DNA of 42,801 nt from an uncultured Bacilli bacterium (GTDB lineage Bacteria; Bacillota_I; Bacilli_A; RF39; UBA660), in the NCBI GenBank assembly GCA_944358415.1, contig CALVRA010000009.1:1-42801 (forward strand). The letters run 5' to 3'. Under the pieces are notes generated by a model, which saw only the letters and a program-made list of their open reading frames with translations, ran no database searches and was not told the origin of the DNA. Below, in pieces: positions 33,157-42,523 of this stretch (the first letter of the stretch is position 1; every line of letters starts with the position of its first letter). A program made the translations under genes and the position numbers.

Positions 33157-33505
33157 GCTTATTTCTCAAAGATAACTTTGAATTCACACTTTTAATATAA
33201 TTTAAAGGTTTTTCTTTAAACATTTCATATCCAAAATAACTAACTCCCTCATAATTGATAAACGACTTATCAAGAAAACATGTATCAAGACAAATCATTC
33301 CCTCGTTATCATGGTAAACATACATCATCTCATTTTCATTTAAAACCATATAACTAAGGCACATCTCACTATTAGAAATAGAGCCATTTGTCATACTATC
33401 TGTATTAATATTAAATCCATCTCGACAGACAATTACATCTTCTAAAAAAGTAATTAACTTATCTCCTAAATTATAATATAAATTTTTCATCTGCTGTTTA
33501 TTCAT
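33137..33505 (-). CDS. protein of unknown function downstream of feoB
   Basis: The soluble, acidic 122-residue protein (MNKQQMKNLYYNLGDKLITF...) has no signal peptide or metal-binding cysteine cluster, although it has four scattered cysteines. ATG 33505 follows AGGAGG by seven bases. It lies 48 bases after feoB in the same direction and may be co-transcribed, but it does not look like FeoA or FeoC. I do not recognise it. Confidence 0.6.
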   Translation of the reverse strand: MNKQQMKNLYYNLGDKLITFLEDVIVCRDGFNINTDSMTNGSISNSEMCLSYMVLNENEMMYVYHDNEGMICLDTCFLDKSFINYEGVSYFGYEMFKEKPLNYIKSVNSKLSLRNKPKQYHI

Positions 33506-33553
33506 TAAACATCCTCCTTTAGACCTATATATTAACACCAAATCCAAAAATAA

Positions 33554-35581
33554 TCAACCAAACAAAAGATTTATTACAAAACAAATGCTCACTCCAATGC
33601 ATAGTGGTATTATAAAAGCCAAAAAACTCCAAAAATAGCTACCTGTTTCCTTTTTTATTGTAATTAAAGTTGTTAAACAAGGAAAATGAAATAAAGAAAA
33701 AATCATTACACAAATAGCCGTAACTAAACTCCAACCATTATCTATAAATAATGTCTTAAGCAACATCATATCATTAATATCCACAATCATACCAAGTGAC
33801 ATATACCCCATCACCATAATCGCCGTAACAATTTCATTAGCTGGAAAGCCTAAAAGAAAAGCCATCAAAATTACTCCATCCATCCCTATCATTTCCCCAA
33901 AAGGATTTAAAAAATTAGAAAAAATCTTAAGTAAACTATTACCATCTATACAAACATTCGCAAAAATCCAAATTATAAGTCCTGCTGGAGCTGAAACCAA
34001 AAGTGCTCTTTTTAAAACAAACCAAGTCCTATCAATCAAAGACCTAACCAAAACCTTACAAATTTGTGGTTTTCTATAAGGTGGAAGTTCTAAAGTAAAA
34101 GATGAAGAAACCCCTTTCAAAATAGTAACAGATAAAATCTTTGAAACAATAAAAGTCACAATCACCCCAATTAAAATAAATATCAAAAGTATTAAAGCTC
34201 TCATCAAACCAGAAGAACCATCAGTAATCAAAAACATCGTAATCAAAGAAATCAAAAGTGGAAAACGCCCATTACAAGGAACAAAACTATTAGTCAAAAT
34301 TGAAATAAGCCTTTCCCTATCAGAATCAATTATTCTCGCTCCTGTCACACCAACCACATTACAACCAAATCCCATAAGCATCGTTAAAGATTGCTTTCCA
34401 CAAGAATTACATTTTTCAAACCCCTTATCCAAATTAAAAGCAATTCTAGGTAACAATCCAAAATCTTCTAAAATCGTAAAAAGTGGAAAAAATATCGCCA
34501 TTGGTGGAAGCATTACTGCCACTACCCAAGCCATAACCCTATAAATTCCATGTACCAGTAAATCTGAAAACCAAGTAGGCAAAAATGAAATTAAAAAATT
34601 ATATAAAACATCTTCAAACCAAAACAATTTATCATATAAAAAATCAGAAGGAATATTAGCTAAACTAATCGTAATCCACAAAATTAAAAATAAAAGTAAA
34701 AGCATAATAGGTATCCCTGTAATTTTATTTGTTAAAATTTTATCTAAAAATCGATCTTTCTTATTATAATCTAACTTTCCATAATGTAAAACATCCAAAC
34801 AAATCTTTTCACTTTCCTCATTAATCTTCTCAAGCATTAACCGTTCAATATCTTCTCGATAAATTCCTTTTTTTCTAAACTTATTTAAAATCATATTTTT
34901 CTCATCTTTAATATCTAAATTTCTCATTAGATCAGTCTTATATTTAAAATCAAAAGCATTAATAAAATCATAATCATCAGTTAAATATCTTAAAATTACA
35001 TTATCACTATTAATCAAAATATTAGGTATAAACTTTTTTAAAGAATCAATCTCATCTGATAAAAAATCATAATTAATCTTTTTAAAACCACTTTTCTTAA
35101 AACAAATTTTCTCTAAAGCCAAAAGTAACTCATCAAAACCTTTTTTACTTCTAGCTACCATCCCAACAACAGGAATTCCTAATAAATTACTAAGTTTATC
35201 CATATCAATATCAATTTTTTTCTTTTTAGCCTCATCTAACAAATTAACACATAAAACTACCTTATCCGTAATCTCTAAAACTTGTAAAACTAAATTCAAA
35301 TTTCGCTCTAAAGCTGTTCCATCACAAACTATAATCAAACCATCATAATTTGAAAAATAAACAAAATCCCTCGTAACTTCTTCTTCTTTAGAATGAGCAA
35401 ATAATGAATAACACCCAGGCAAATCCTCAAATTGATATCTAACCCCATTATAAACTTTGTAGCCAGTCGTACTACTAACCGTCTTCCCAGGCCAATTACC
35501 AGTGTGCTGTCTCATTCCAGTTAAACCATTAAATATAGTACTCTTACCAACATTTGGATTTCCAATCAAACCAATTTTCAT
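33554..35581 (-). CDS. feoB: ferrous iron transporter FeoB
   Basis: This 675-residue protein has an N-terminal G domain with GNPNVGKS (7-14), the GNWPGKTV switch and DLPGCYS (G3), then a helical spacer. A membrane part with two Gate repeats follows (FPLFTILEDFGLLPRIAFNLDK, given by position around 360-380, and KRALLVSAPAGLIIWIF near 525). It imports Fe(II) and is the main anaerobic iron route in many gut bacteria. No feoA gene is adjacent, which is unusual but not rare. The short hydrophilic N-terminal G4 motif NLLDEA replaces NxxD as normal in FeoB. Confidence 0.95.
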   Translation of the reverse strand: MKIGLIGNPNVGKSTIFNGLTGMRQHTGNWPGKTVSSTTGYKVYNGVRYQFEDLPGCYSLFAHSKEEEVTRDFVYFSNYDGLIIVCDGTALERNLNLVLQVLEITDKVVLCVNLLDEAKKKKIDIDMDKLSNLLGIPVVGMVARSKKGFDELLLALEKICFKKSGFKKINYDFLSDEIDSLKKFIPNILINSDNVILRYLTDDYDFINAFDFKYKTDLMRNLDIKDEKNMILNKFRKKGIYREDIERLMLEKINEESEKICLDVLHYGKLDYNKKDRFLDKILTNKITGIPIMLLLLFLILWITISLANIPSDFLYDKLFWFEDVLYNFLISFLPTWFSDLLVHGIYRVMAWVVAVMLPPMAIFFPLFTILEDFGLLPRIAFNLDKGFEKCNSCGKQSLTMLMGFGCNVVGVTGARIIDSDRERLISILTNSFVPCNGRFPLLISLITMFLITDGSSGLMRALILLIFILIGVIVTFIVSKILSVTILKGVSSSFTLELPPYRKPQICKVLVRSLIDRTWFVLKRALLVSAPAGLIIWIFANVCIDGNSLLKIFSNFLNPFGEMIGMDGVILMAFLLGFPANEIVTAIMVMGYMSLGMIVDINDMMLLKTLFIDNGWSLVTAICVMIFSLFHFPCLTTLITIKKETGSYFWSFLAFIIPLCIGVSICFVINLLFG

Positions 35582-35659
35582 ACAAACGCCTCCATATTTC
35601 CATCATATTATATGAAATAAAAAAAGAAGCGTAACACCTTTGTTTAACACCTTTTAACA

Positions 35660-35690
35660 AATAAAATAACTACTTTTAATAAGTAGTTAT
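35660..35690 (-). terminator. terminator after the HerA-like gene
   Basis: On the minus strand ATAACTACT pairs perfectly with AGTAGTTAT (9 bp, seven-base loop), followed by TTTATTT. It overlaps the stop at 35687. Confidence 0.75.
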
Positions 35691-37459
35691 CTATCTATAA
35701 ACCAATTTCCAGAAATATCACAGCTACTACTAGATGGAGTTGGATTAGGCTTATCCATTTTAATTAAAACTGGAACATGAAAAGCACTTCCAAAACCAAT
35801 ACAAGTCCCAGGCTGTAACGTCCTCAATCTTTTAACAACCTCTGTTGTAATATTTGGAACCATATCTCTAATATATTGAATATCTCTAGGATGAAGCATT
35901 TTAAAAATCAAGAAATTACTACACTGTGAAATAGATGTCTCAGATAAATCAGATGGCCTTTGAGAAATGAGCCCTAATAAAACACCATACTTACGTCCCT
36001 CTTTTGTAATTCTATCAAAAATATTATAACCAATTACATCAACATCACTATCATTTTGAACATATCTATGTGCTTCCTCCAAAATAATATGAAAAGGTAA
36101 ACTTGCTCTTTTTTCTAAATTCTTCGCATAATCATAAAGTAATCTCGAATATATCTTAGTAATTGTCTTCGCAAACCTATCATCAACATAATTAATATTA
36201 AAATTAATGATTTGAGCTTTCCTACCATTTGGTGCCATCAAAAGCTCCTTAATATATTCATCCTTACTAACATATCTATCACACTCAAAATATTTCGCAT
36301 AATCGCCATTAATTAAAGCGTGTAAACGAACCCTAAGAACATTATTTTCATCATATACACGATTACTATTAAGTACACCTTCTGAAAGTAAAGCAAAATC
36401 TAAAGCCATAATCAAATCATTAAGTCCATATTTAAAAGAACCATCAGGAAGTGTAAGTTCAATACTATCATCCAAAAATGACTGCATAAAATTAGTAAGT
36501 AATTCCATTTCTCTAAGTTTACCAGAAGCATCAATAATCAAACATTGTTTTAAACTTCTAATATATCCTGGCTGATAAATCTGTGTTTCTAAATTCAAAT
36601 CCTTTGTATGATATGTTGTTAAAACAGAAAATATTTGATCACGAATCTGTGTTGAATTTTTACCACTAGATAAAATATCTAAAATTGCTCTTGCAATAAT
36701 ATCATTTTTCTGTTTAATAACCTCTTTTTCATCTCTAACAAAAAGACCAACTAACTTTAAAGCCTTCTCAATAATTGGCAGTTGTACCTGTGATGATGCT
36801 CCTAAAAGTAAAGCAATATCATCTACTGTAAGTAACCACAAAGGAATTTTCAAAATCTCAGTATCATTAACCATTTTAACATTAGTAGTATAAGCTTTAA
36901 AACTAATTTCTGGAACCTTACTACTAATATCTTTAAACGCACTATGATACTCTCCATAAGCATCAAAAATAAATATACTAGCCCTATAAGCAACTGTACT
37001 CTTCTTTTCAAAAATATTTTGAATTAACTTAGCTATTCCCCAAGATTTACCACTGCCAGTCGAACCAAAAATTGCAAAATGATTCGCAAAAAAGGGATTA
37101 ATCTCAAAACCAACCTTCACTCCAGGATATACAGGACTTTCTCCAATATAAATATCCTCTTTTTCGTTATACTGTGGAATACTAATAATCATTGGTATTT
37201 TTTCTTTAGAAATAAGCTTTACTACCGCTCCAAAAGAAGGTTTACGCATCACTCCAAAAACAAAGTGATTATCCACAATCTGACCAACCAAATTAATATA
37301 AGCAATATTCTCTTTAATATCAACAATCTCACCAACAAGCATCTGATTATTATCTTCCATAACTACGTGTAAATTAATCAAATTTTGAAAATCGCTAAGA
37401 TTAATTGATAATTTAAGTAAAACCTTATCCTCTTCAATTCCAATTATCTTTCCAAGCAT
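35687..37459 (-). CDS. HerA-like/DUF87 ATPase
   Basis: The 590-residue protein has an N-terminal HAS-barrel-like beta domain (about 1-105) and a RecA/FtsK-type ATPase with Walker A GSTGSGKS (132-139), Walker B region IFIFDAYGEYHSAF and late motifs ILEEAHRYV and LISQRPSDLS. This is the HerA/DUF87 layout of hexameric DNA translocases. In archaea HerA works with NurA; in bacteria it also appears with Sir2, DUF4297 and similar defence partners. None of these is next to it here; its neighbours are YqeH and FeoB. ATG 37459 was preferred for spacing from AGGGGA. A chromosomal DNA-processing role is more likely than defence. Confidence 0.85.
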   Translation of the reverse strand: MLGKIIGIEEDKVLLKLSINLSDFQNLINLHVVMEDNNQMLVGEIVDIKENIAYINLVGQIVDNHFVFGVMRKPSFGAVVKLISKEKIPMIISIPQYNEKEDIYIGESPVYPGVKVGFEINPFFANHFAIFGSTGSGKSWGIAKLIQNIFEKKSTVAYRASIFIFDAYGEYHSAFKDISSKVPEISFKAYTTNVKMVNDTEILKIPLWLLTVDDIALLLGASSQVQLPIIEKALKLVGLFVRDEKEVIKQKNDIIARAILDILSSGKNSTQIRDQIFSVLTTYHTKDLNLETQIYQPGYIRSLKQCLIIDASGKLREMELLTNFMQSFLDDSIELTLPDGSFKYGLNDLIMALDFALLSEGVLNSNRVYDENNVLRVRLHALINGDYAKYFECDRYVSKDEYIKELLMAPNGRKAQIINFNINYVDDRFAKTITKIYSRLLYDYAKNLEKRASLPFHIILEEAHRYVQNDSDVDVIGYNIFDRITKEGRKYGVLLGLISQRPSDLSETSISQCSNFLIFKMLHPRDIQYIRDMVPNITTEVVKRLRTLQPGTCIGFGSAFHVPVLIKMDKPNPTPSSSSCDISGNWFIDR

Positions 37460-37505
37460 ATCTACCATCCCCTATTTTAATTCTATCATACAAATTAAAG
37501 AAAAA

Positions 37506-38459
37506 TCAAATAATTGTCTTCCTAATTAAATAACTAATATCATCCTTAAGCCATAAAACAATATGTACATCTTTTTTAAACGTAATAAAACCTAAACCTT
37601 TAATTACTAAATCACTATTTTTTATTACATCAATCTCATGCTTTTTCCACAAACATTCCTTATTTTTATAAACCCTTCTAATATCTAAATTATTAGACAT
37701 AAAACAAACTATATTTGTATCATCTAAATCTAATCTTAAAAAATCTTCAATCAATAAACTAGTCCATTTTTTTATCTGAAAACTAATCGGTCTGATTTCC
37801 TTTTTAGGTGTTATTTTTTTAAGTAAATTTTCATCTGCTTTTAATACCAAACTTCCATTATCCAGTAAACCAGGCGTATCAATCAAAGTAATTTCTTCAT
37901 CAACTTTGTTTTCAACCACCCCTAAAGTTGTCGACGGTAAATTACTAACTGTAAGTTCTGACATACTCATTCCATAATTTTTCAAAAACTTATTAATAAG
38001 TGTACTCTTTCCAACATTAGTATAACCAATAACATAAACATTATTACTTTTCTTATACTTCAAAATCAAACTATAAAGCAAATCAAAATTATAATTATTC
38101 TTACTAGAAACCATCACTTTAATACAAGGAAAATCAATTTTATCAAGCAGTTTTTCCTTCTTTATACTTCTAGGAATCAAATCAGCTTTACTTAAAATTA
38201 AAATAATTGGGCTTTTTAAATGTAAATCCGATAAACTGTATAAATTTAAAAAATCAGTAACTAATAAAATCAAATCACTTTTTGAATCAATATCCAAAAT
38301 CATTTGTCTATAATCCTTATCAGTTACCTTTAAATACTTATTATAATGTTTAATATTAAAACATCTTTCACATAACTTATTGTTTAAATTTCTAGTATAT
38401 CCAATCTCTTTAGGACTTCTATCTTGTAAAATAGCTCCACATCCAATACATTTAATCAT
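37506..38459 (-). CDS. yqeH: YqeH ribosome-assembly GTPase
   Basis: The 317-residue circularly permuted GTPase has an N-terminal zinc finger CIGC...CERC (Cys4, 7, 30, 33). G4 SKAD (90-93) comes before G1 GYTNVGKS (145-152) and G3 DTPGL (194-198), the order that defines the permuted class. The C-terminal domain binds RNA. YqeH is needed for 30S subunit assembly in Bacillus. It overlaps yqeG by eight bases, an arrangement conserved in Bacillota, although the usual following genes (aroE, yqeI, nadD) are replaced by the HerA-like gene. Confidence 0.94.
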   Translation of the reverse strand: MIKCIGCGAILQDRSPKEIGYTRNLNNKLCERCFNIKHYNKYLKVTDKDYRQMILDIDSKSDLILLVTDFLNLYSLSDLHLKSPIILILSKADLIPRSIKKEKLLDKIDFPCIKVMVSSKNNYNFDLLYSLILKYKKSNNVYVIGYTNVGKSTLINKFLKNYGMSMSELTVSNLPSTTLGVVENKVDEEITLIDTPGLLDNGSLVLKADENLLKKITPKKEIRPISFQIKKWTSLLIEDFLRLDLDDTNIVCFMSNNLDIRRVYKNKECLWKKHEIDVIKNSDLVIKGLGFITFKKDVHIVLWLKDDISYLIRKTII

Positions 38460-38973
38460 AATACCTTCCTTGCCAAAACAAATCCATATCTCTAAGCTTT
38501 TTTATTTTTCTTCTTTCTTTAAACCTATGAATTTTTGTAATTAAAAAATCTTTTTCACTAACTGGATTAACCAAAATAGTAGTAATTCCAGCTCTATTAC
38601 CAGCTCTTACATCAGTCATTATTTGATCTCCTATAATAGCCACCTCTGAAGCTTCAAAACCATAATCTTTCAAAACCTTAACTAACTTCTTAATACTAGG
38701 CTTATGCGCACTTGAAACTCCATCAACACCTAAATAATTTCTAAACCCCTTAAGTCTAATTTGTGGGCTATTAGTAAATATAATAATTTTAAAGCCTTTC
38801 TGCTTTAAACTAACAAATAAATCTTTTGCTTTCTTAGGCATTTCTACACTAAAAGGAGGAACAATAGTATTATCTAAATCAAAAAGCAAACATTTTATAC
38901 CTCTACCTAGTAACTTAGAATAATCTATCGTATAAATACTTTTTTGATAAATATCCGGTAAATATCCTTCCAT
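38452..38973 (-). CDS. yqeG: YqeG-family HAD phosphatase
   Basis: The 173-residue HAD type IIIA phosphatase has motif I LLFDLDNTIVPP (Asp34 and Asp36 region), motif II IIIFTNSP and motif III/IV VAIIGDQIMTDVRAGNRAG. Such proteins dephosphorylate small phosphorylated substrates; relatives act on phosphatidylglycerolphosphate in plastids and cyanobacteria, but the bacterial substrate is not firmly known to me. It is translationally linked to yqeH by an eight-base overlap. Confidence 0.92.
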   Translation of the reverse strand: MEGYLPDIYQKSIYTIDYSKLLGRGIKCLLFDLDNTIVPPFSVEMPKKAKDLFVSLKQKGFKIIIFTNSPQIRLKGFRNYLGVDGVSSAHKPSIKKLVKVLKDYGFEASEVAIIGDQIMTDVRAGNRAGITTILVNPVSEKDFLITKIHRFKERRKIKKLRDMDLFWQGRYYD

Positions 38974-39035
38974 AAAACACCTCCTTCAATCTCCAATATA
39001 ATAATATCATATTTTAACATTTATCTTCAATATAT

Positions 39036-40208
39036 TTAAAATTCATTCTTATCAATTTTTGTAAGAAAAAAACAAAAAATCAAAACCACAAAACCCAAAA
39101 AAATCAAAAGATAATTCAAATAATCAAAACCTAAAATACTGACAATTAATAACAAATAATAACCAACCACTCTTCCCAAATTTAAAACAATTTCCCTAAT
39201 CGACCAATATTCCGTCTTTTCATTATTGTTAATCTTCTTTTTTGCTAAATTAAAAAGTCTAATCCCATAAGCAAAAGTTAAAATACCGGTTCCAAATATT
39301 CCTAAAACAACATTGTAAAAAATCACTGTAAAATTAGATACATTAAAAGCAAATAATATCATACTTAAAAAAAGAATAACTCCAGAACATATTATAACAT
39401 TTTTATCATTTTTTCCTTTATAAAATTTTGAATAAATAAACAAAAACAACAAACTTATCAAAGACACACATGAATTAATAATACCTAAATGTAGTTCTGA
39501 CTTAAAAGTAATCATAATTAAAATAGTTATAATAGTCCCAAGTACACCATCAGAAAAAATAAGACCATTTAAAAATTCCACATAAAGCATCTCTCTTTCT
39601 TGCTTATTTTTCAAAGACTTTTTAAAAGATCCTAATAAATCATAAACTTTATCAGATTTAGGAAGAGGTTTCAAATAAAAAGAAGCTACTATTTGTACAA
39701 CCGAAAATATTAAAATAATTAAAGCCGTAAGTTGATAACTTGTACTAGAAATCAAAAACCCTAATAATAACGGAACAAATACTGATACAAAACTTTTAAT
39801 AACATTTATTTTAAATTCAAAACTAGCTCTTTCAAAATTCTGAACCACATCAGTATGATACAAATTAAAAGGTAAATTTAAAAACATCGATGAAAAACCT
39901 AAAAAGAAAGCTAAAAACCCATAATGTGTAGTAATATTATTTCCAAACCCCATAATCAAAAGTACACATAAAAATCTCATTATAATACCTATTCTAAAGA
40001 CAAAAAGTGAACCCTTTTTTTCGGTAACATAACCAGCAAACATTCCAAATAGACAATAGAACAAATAATTAAATATATTAAAAAGAGATAAATTATATAT
40101 ATTTTCCAAAGAAACACTTACAAAGTAAGCCACTAAAAAAGGTCCTAAAAAAACACTAATAATCTTCATACAAGCAAATATAATCATAACTATTTTTTCA
40201 TTTTTCAT
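39036..40208 (-). CDS. MFS-type transporter
   Basis: The 390-residue protein has about twelve membrane helices. Between helices 2 and 3 it has GMFAGYVTEKKGSLFVFRIG, a form of the MFS loop motif (G-x-x-x-D-R-x-G with changes). A longer polar loop occurs around residues 185-215. It is not close to a named drug efflux or sugar family that I can identify. It lies alone between yqeG and dacA with gaps of about 60-70 bases. Substrate unknown. Confidence 0.75.
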   Translation of the reverse strand: MKNEKIVMIIFACMKIISVFLGPFLVAYFVSVSLENIYNLSLFNIFNYLFYCLFGMFAGYVTEKKGSLFVFRIGIIMRFLCVLLIMGFGNNITTHYGFLAFFLGFSSMFLNLPFNLYHTDVVQNFERASFEFKINVIKSFVSVFVPLLLGFLISSTSYQLTALIILIFSVVQIVASFYLKPLPKSDKVYDLLGSFKKSLKNKQEREMLYVEFLNGLIFSDGVLGTIITILIMITFKSELHLGIINSCVSLISLLFLFIYSKFYKGKNDKNVIICSGVILFLSMILFAFNVSNFTVIFYNVVLGIFGTGILTFAYGIRLFNLAKKKINNNEKTEYWSIREIVLNLGRVVGYYLLLIVSILGFDYLNYLLIFLGFVVLIFCFFLTKIDKNEF

Positions 40209-40261
40209 AAGCCTTACTCCCTATCCTATTAAATTATATCATCTTTTATTTTAATTAAAAA

Positions 40262-40296
40262 GAAAAAACAATATAAGTCATTCTAAACTCATATTG
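40262..40296 (-). terminator. terminator after the D,D-carboxypeptidase gene
   Basis: On the minus strand CAATATGAGT pairs with ACTTATATTG (10 bp, one G-U, eight-base loop), followed by six T. It overlaps the stop at 40278. Confidence 0.75.
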
Positions 40297-41435
40297 CCAA
40301 TAATCATATCCCAAATATTTCTAACCAATAAATTACCATAATTTGCTTTCAAAACATTTTTTTCAACCGTCAAATTTAAACTCTGAACCACATTATTATC
40401 CTCTTTAATAACCATCGTTCCAACATTATCCCCAACTTTTAAAGGAGCCATCAAAGATTTTAATTTAATATCATAACTAATATTTCCGTTTTTCTCACTT
40501 TTTTTCTTAACAATAGTTGCACTTCCCTTTGGAACAATTTTTACATATTCGTCCTTACCATTTAAAACTTTATACTTACCTAAAGAATTTTTATTACTAA
40601 GTAAATTAACCACTTTATATTGAGCAAAAGCATAATCAAGCATTTCACTTACTTCTTGGTTTCGAATTTTACTAGTCTCTTCTCCCATTACAACTGCAAT
40701 TACTCTCATCCCATCTTTCATCGCAGTAGCCGTCATACAGTACCCTGCATCATCAGTAAAACCAGTTTTTAATCCATCAACCCCATCATAAAATCTAACT
40801 AGTCTATTAGTATTAACAAGCCATATTTTTCTATCTGTATTTTCTCTTAAATAATCCTCATAAATCTTTGTATACTCTAAAACCTTTTCATGCCGAACAA
40901 GCTCCTTAGCTATCAAAGACATATCTCTACTACTCGAATAATGATCCGCATCATCTAACCCATGAGGATTTTTAAAATGTGTATTAGTAAGACCAAGCTC
41001 ATTTGCCCTTTTATTCATCATACTCACAAAATTACTCACATTTCCAGCTACTGTTTCTGCTAAAGCAACCACTGCATCGTTTCCAGAAGCAATAGCCACT
41101 CCCTTAAATAAATCACGAACGCTCATCTTCTCACCAGTCTCAAGCAATATCTGACTTCCTCCCATACTAGAAGCATTCTCACTCACCGTAACCATCTGAT
41201 CCCAAGAAATTATTCCATCTTCAATTGCCTCAATTATTAAAAGCATACTCATCATTTTTGTCATGCTAGCTGGATGTAATTTTTCATCCGCATTTTTTTC
41301 AAACAAAATCTTCCCACTACTAGCCTCAATCAAAATAGCCGATTTCGCACTTTCAGCAAGCTTTAAATCATCCGCTAAAACAATATCACACCTAATAAAT
41401 AAAAATAAAAAAAGAATTACTAATATTTTTTTCAT
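40278..41435 (-). CDS. D-alanyl-D-alanine carboxypeptidase (PBP5/DacF type)
   Basis: The 385-residue protein has a signal peptide (about 1-21) and the three penicillin-binding motifs: SMTK (Ser57, Lys60), SGN (117-119) and KTG (223-225). A C-terminal PBP5-like beta domain follows, and then a weakly amphipathic end (LLVRNIWDMIIGNMSL) that should tether it to the outer face of the membrane. It trims terminal D-Ala from pentapeptides and so limits cross-linking. In Bacillus the closest types are DacA and DacF; I cannot decide between them. Confidence 0.93.
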   Translation of the reverse strand: MKKILVILFLFLFIRCDIVLADDLKLAESAKSAILIEASSGKILFEKNADEKLHPASMTKMMSMLLIIEAIEDGIISWDQMVTVSENASSMGGSQILLETGEKMSVRDLFKGVAIASGNDAVVALAETVAGNVSNFVSMMNKRANELGLTNTHFKNPHGLDDADHYSSSRDMSLIAKELVRHEKVLEYTKIYEDYLRENTDRKIWLVNTNRLVRFYDGVDGLKTGFTDDAGYCMTATAMKDGMRVIAVVMGEETSKIRNQEVSEMLDYAFAQYKVVNLLSNKNSLGKYKVLNGKDEYVKIVPKGSATIVKKKSEKNGNISYDIKLKSLMAPLKVGDNVGTMVIKEDNNVVQSLNLTVEKNVLKANYGNLLVRNIWDMIIGNMSLE

Positions 41436-41485
41436 AACATCGCCTCTATTTAAAAATATGTCGTAAATCTTTTTTTATACTATCT

Positions 41486-41848
41486 TTAACACTCTTTCTT
41501 TGTAAAATTATATTTATATTGGTTTTTTTCTGTATCAAAACTAATCTCTACTACCCCACACAATTTGGAACTATCCTTAGGATCTTGTAAATCAGAACTA
41601 TCTATAAAACCATCATCAGCTAACCTATCAATATCTAAAGAAAACACCGAATCATCAAGTGGAAGTTCATCTGCATGTATCGTTCCCCATTGCTTAGCTG
41701 CCTGCTCAATTGTATTTTTTTGCGTATCAGAAAGTGAACTTCTAGAATCTCCCATAATACTCATAACTGATGTTGTCACTAAAGTAGCTATCACTCCAAG
41801 CAAAACAATAACCACCAATAACTCTATTAAAGTAAAACCTTTTTTCAT
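41486..41848 (-). CDS. type IV prepilin-like protein (second of a pair)
   Basis: The 120-residue protein starts MKKGFTLIELLVVIVLLGVI: prepilin peptidase site G4-F5, Glu9 and the class III-like hydrophobic helix. Two cysteines near the C-terminus (LCGVVEI and the final Cys) can form a pilin-type disulfide loop. ATG 41848 directly follows the MxxGFTLIE rule; the frame extends 15 codons upstream into the first prepilin gene but lacks a signal there. The gap to the first prepilin stop is one base. The secretion or pilus machinery is not in the window, so its role (ComG-like pseudopilus, adhesion or secretion) is open. Confidence 0.85.
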   Translation of the reverse strand: MKKGFTLIELLVVIVLLGVIATLVTTSVMSIMGDSRSSLSDTQKNTIEQAAKQWGTIHADELPLDDSVFSLDIDRLADDGFIDSSDLQDPKDSSKLCGVVEISFDTEKNQYKYNFTKKEC

Positions 41849-41849
41849 A

Positions 41850-42227
41850 TCAGCACGCTCCCTCATATTCATAAACAAACTGATAATTTTCATACTTTAC
41901 ACATACCTTTGTATCTAAAGAAACATCACCCTTATCAGTCATATCTTTAATTGATTTATCCTCTAAATAACCTGACCTTTGTAAATCATCTAAAGTAATA
42001 TAAGTTATCGCTTTATCCTCAAAATAAATCTTATCATCTACAGCCTTTAAATTACTAACACCAAACTGTCTAGCTGCATCTAAAACAGCTCTTTCCTGTT
42101 CATCATTAAGCCTAGTCTGCGTCCTATTTAAAATACCTGTCACATTCGGCATAATAATTATTAAAACAATTGCCAAAATAACAATAACTGCCAAAAGTTC
42201 AATCAAAGTAAATCCTCGATTTTTCAT
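41850..42227 (-). CDS. type IV prepilin-like protein (first of a pair)
   Basis: The 125-residue protein starts MKNRGFTLIELLAVIVILAI with prepilin cleavage after Gly5. Its central part (DEQERAVLDAARQFG) resembles the paralogue (DTQKNTIEQAAKQWG), so the pair arose by duplication. Cysteines in KVCVKYE and at the very C-terminus (EGAC) suit a D-loop disulfide. It is first of the two-gene unit and is followed one base later by the second prepilin gene. No prepilin peptidase, ATPase or inner-membrane platform gene is nearby. Confidence 0.85.
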   Translation of the reverse strand: MKNRGFTLIELLAVIVILAIVLIIIMPNVTGILNRTQTRLNDEQERAVLDAARQFGVSNLKAVDDKIYFEDKAITYITLDDLQRSGYLEDKSIKDMTDKGDVSLDTKVCVKYENYQFVYEYEGAC

Positions 42228-42255
42228 ATCCTCACCCTATAATAAATATATCACA

Positions 42256-42293
42256 AAAAAGAAAAAAAACATAGACCCTAAAAAGCGTCTACA
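42256..42293 (-). terminator. terminator after khpA
   Basis: On the minus strand TGTAGAC pairs with GTCTATG (two G-U) across a 10-base loop, followed by eight T. It follows the khpA stop. Confidence 0.6.
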
Positions 42294-42523
42294 TTAATAA
42301 TTGCTCTTTTCTCATGATTAAGATAACTACTAGCTTGAACAATAGTCCTGATAGAAGAAATAATCATTCCTTTTTTACCTATAACTCTTCCCATATCATC
42401 AGAACTAACTAAAACCTCAATTGTAATCTTATCTTCATCATCAAAAGCTTTCACTGATACCATATCTGGATTTTTAACCAAACTCTTAACTAAAAACTCT
42501 GTTAAATTTCCAAGTTCCATCAT
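42278..42523 (-). CDS. khpA: KH-domain RNA-binding protein KhpA
   Basis: The 81-residue single KH domain has the RNA-binding GxxG loop in VIGKKGMII (GKKG around residue 49-52) and EVLVSSDDMGRVIG ahead of it. KhpA (YlqC) forms a dimer, often with KhpB, and binds many transcripts; in streptococci it affects cell elongation. It directly follows rpsP (shared base at 42523), the usual rpsP-khpA order of Bacillota, but rimM and trmD do not follow here, and a terminator does. Confidence 0.92.
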   Translation of the reverse strand: MMELGNLTEFLVKSLVKNPDMVSVKAFDDEDKITIEVLVSSDDMGRVIGKKGMIISSIRTIVQASSYLNHEKRAIINVDAF

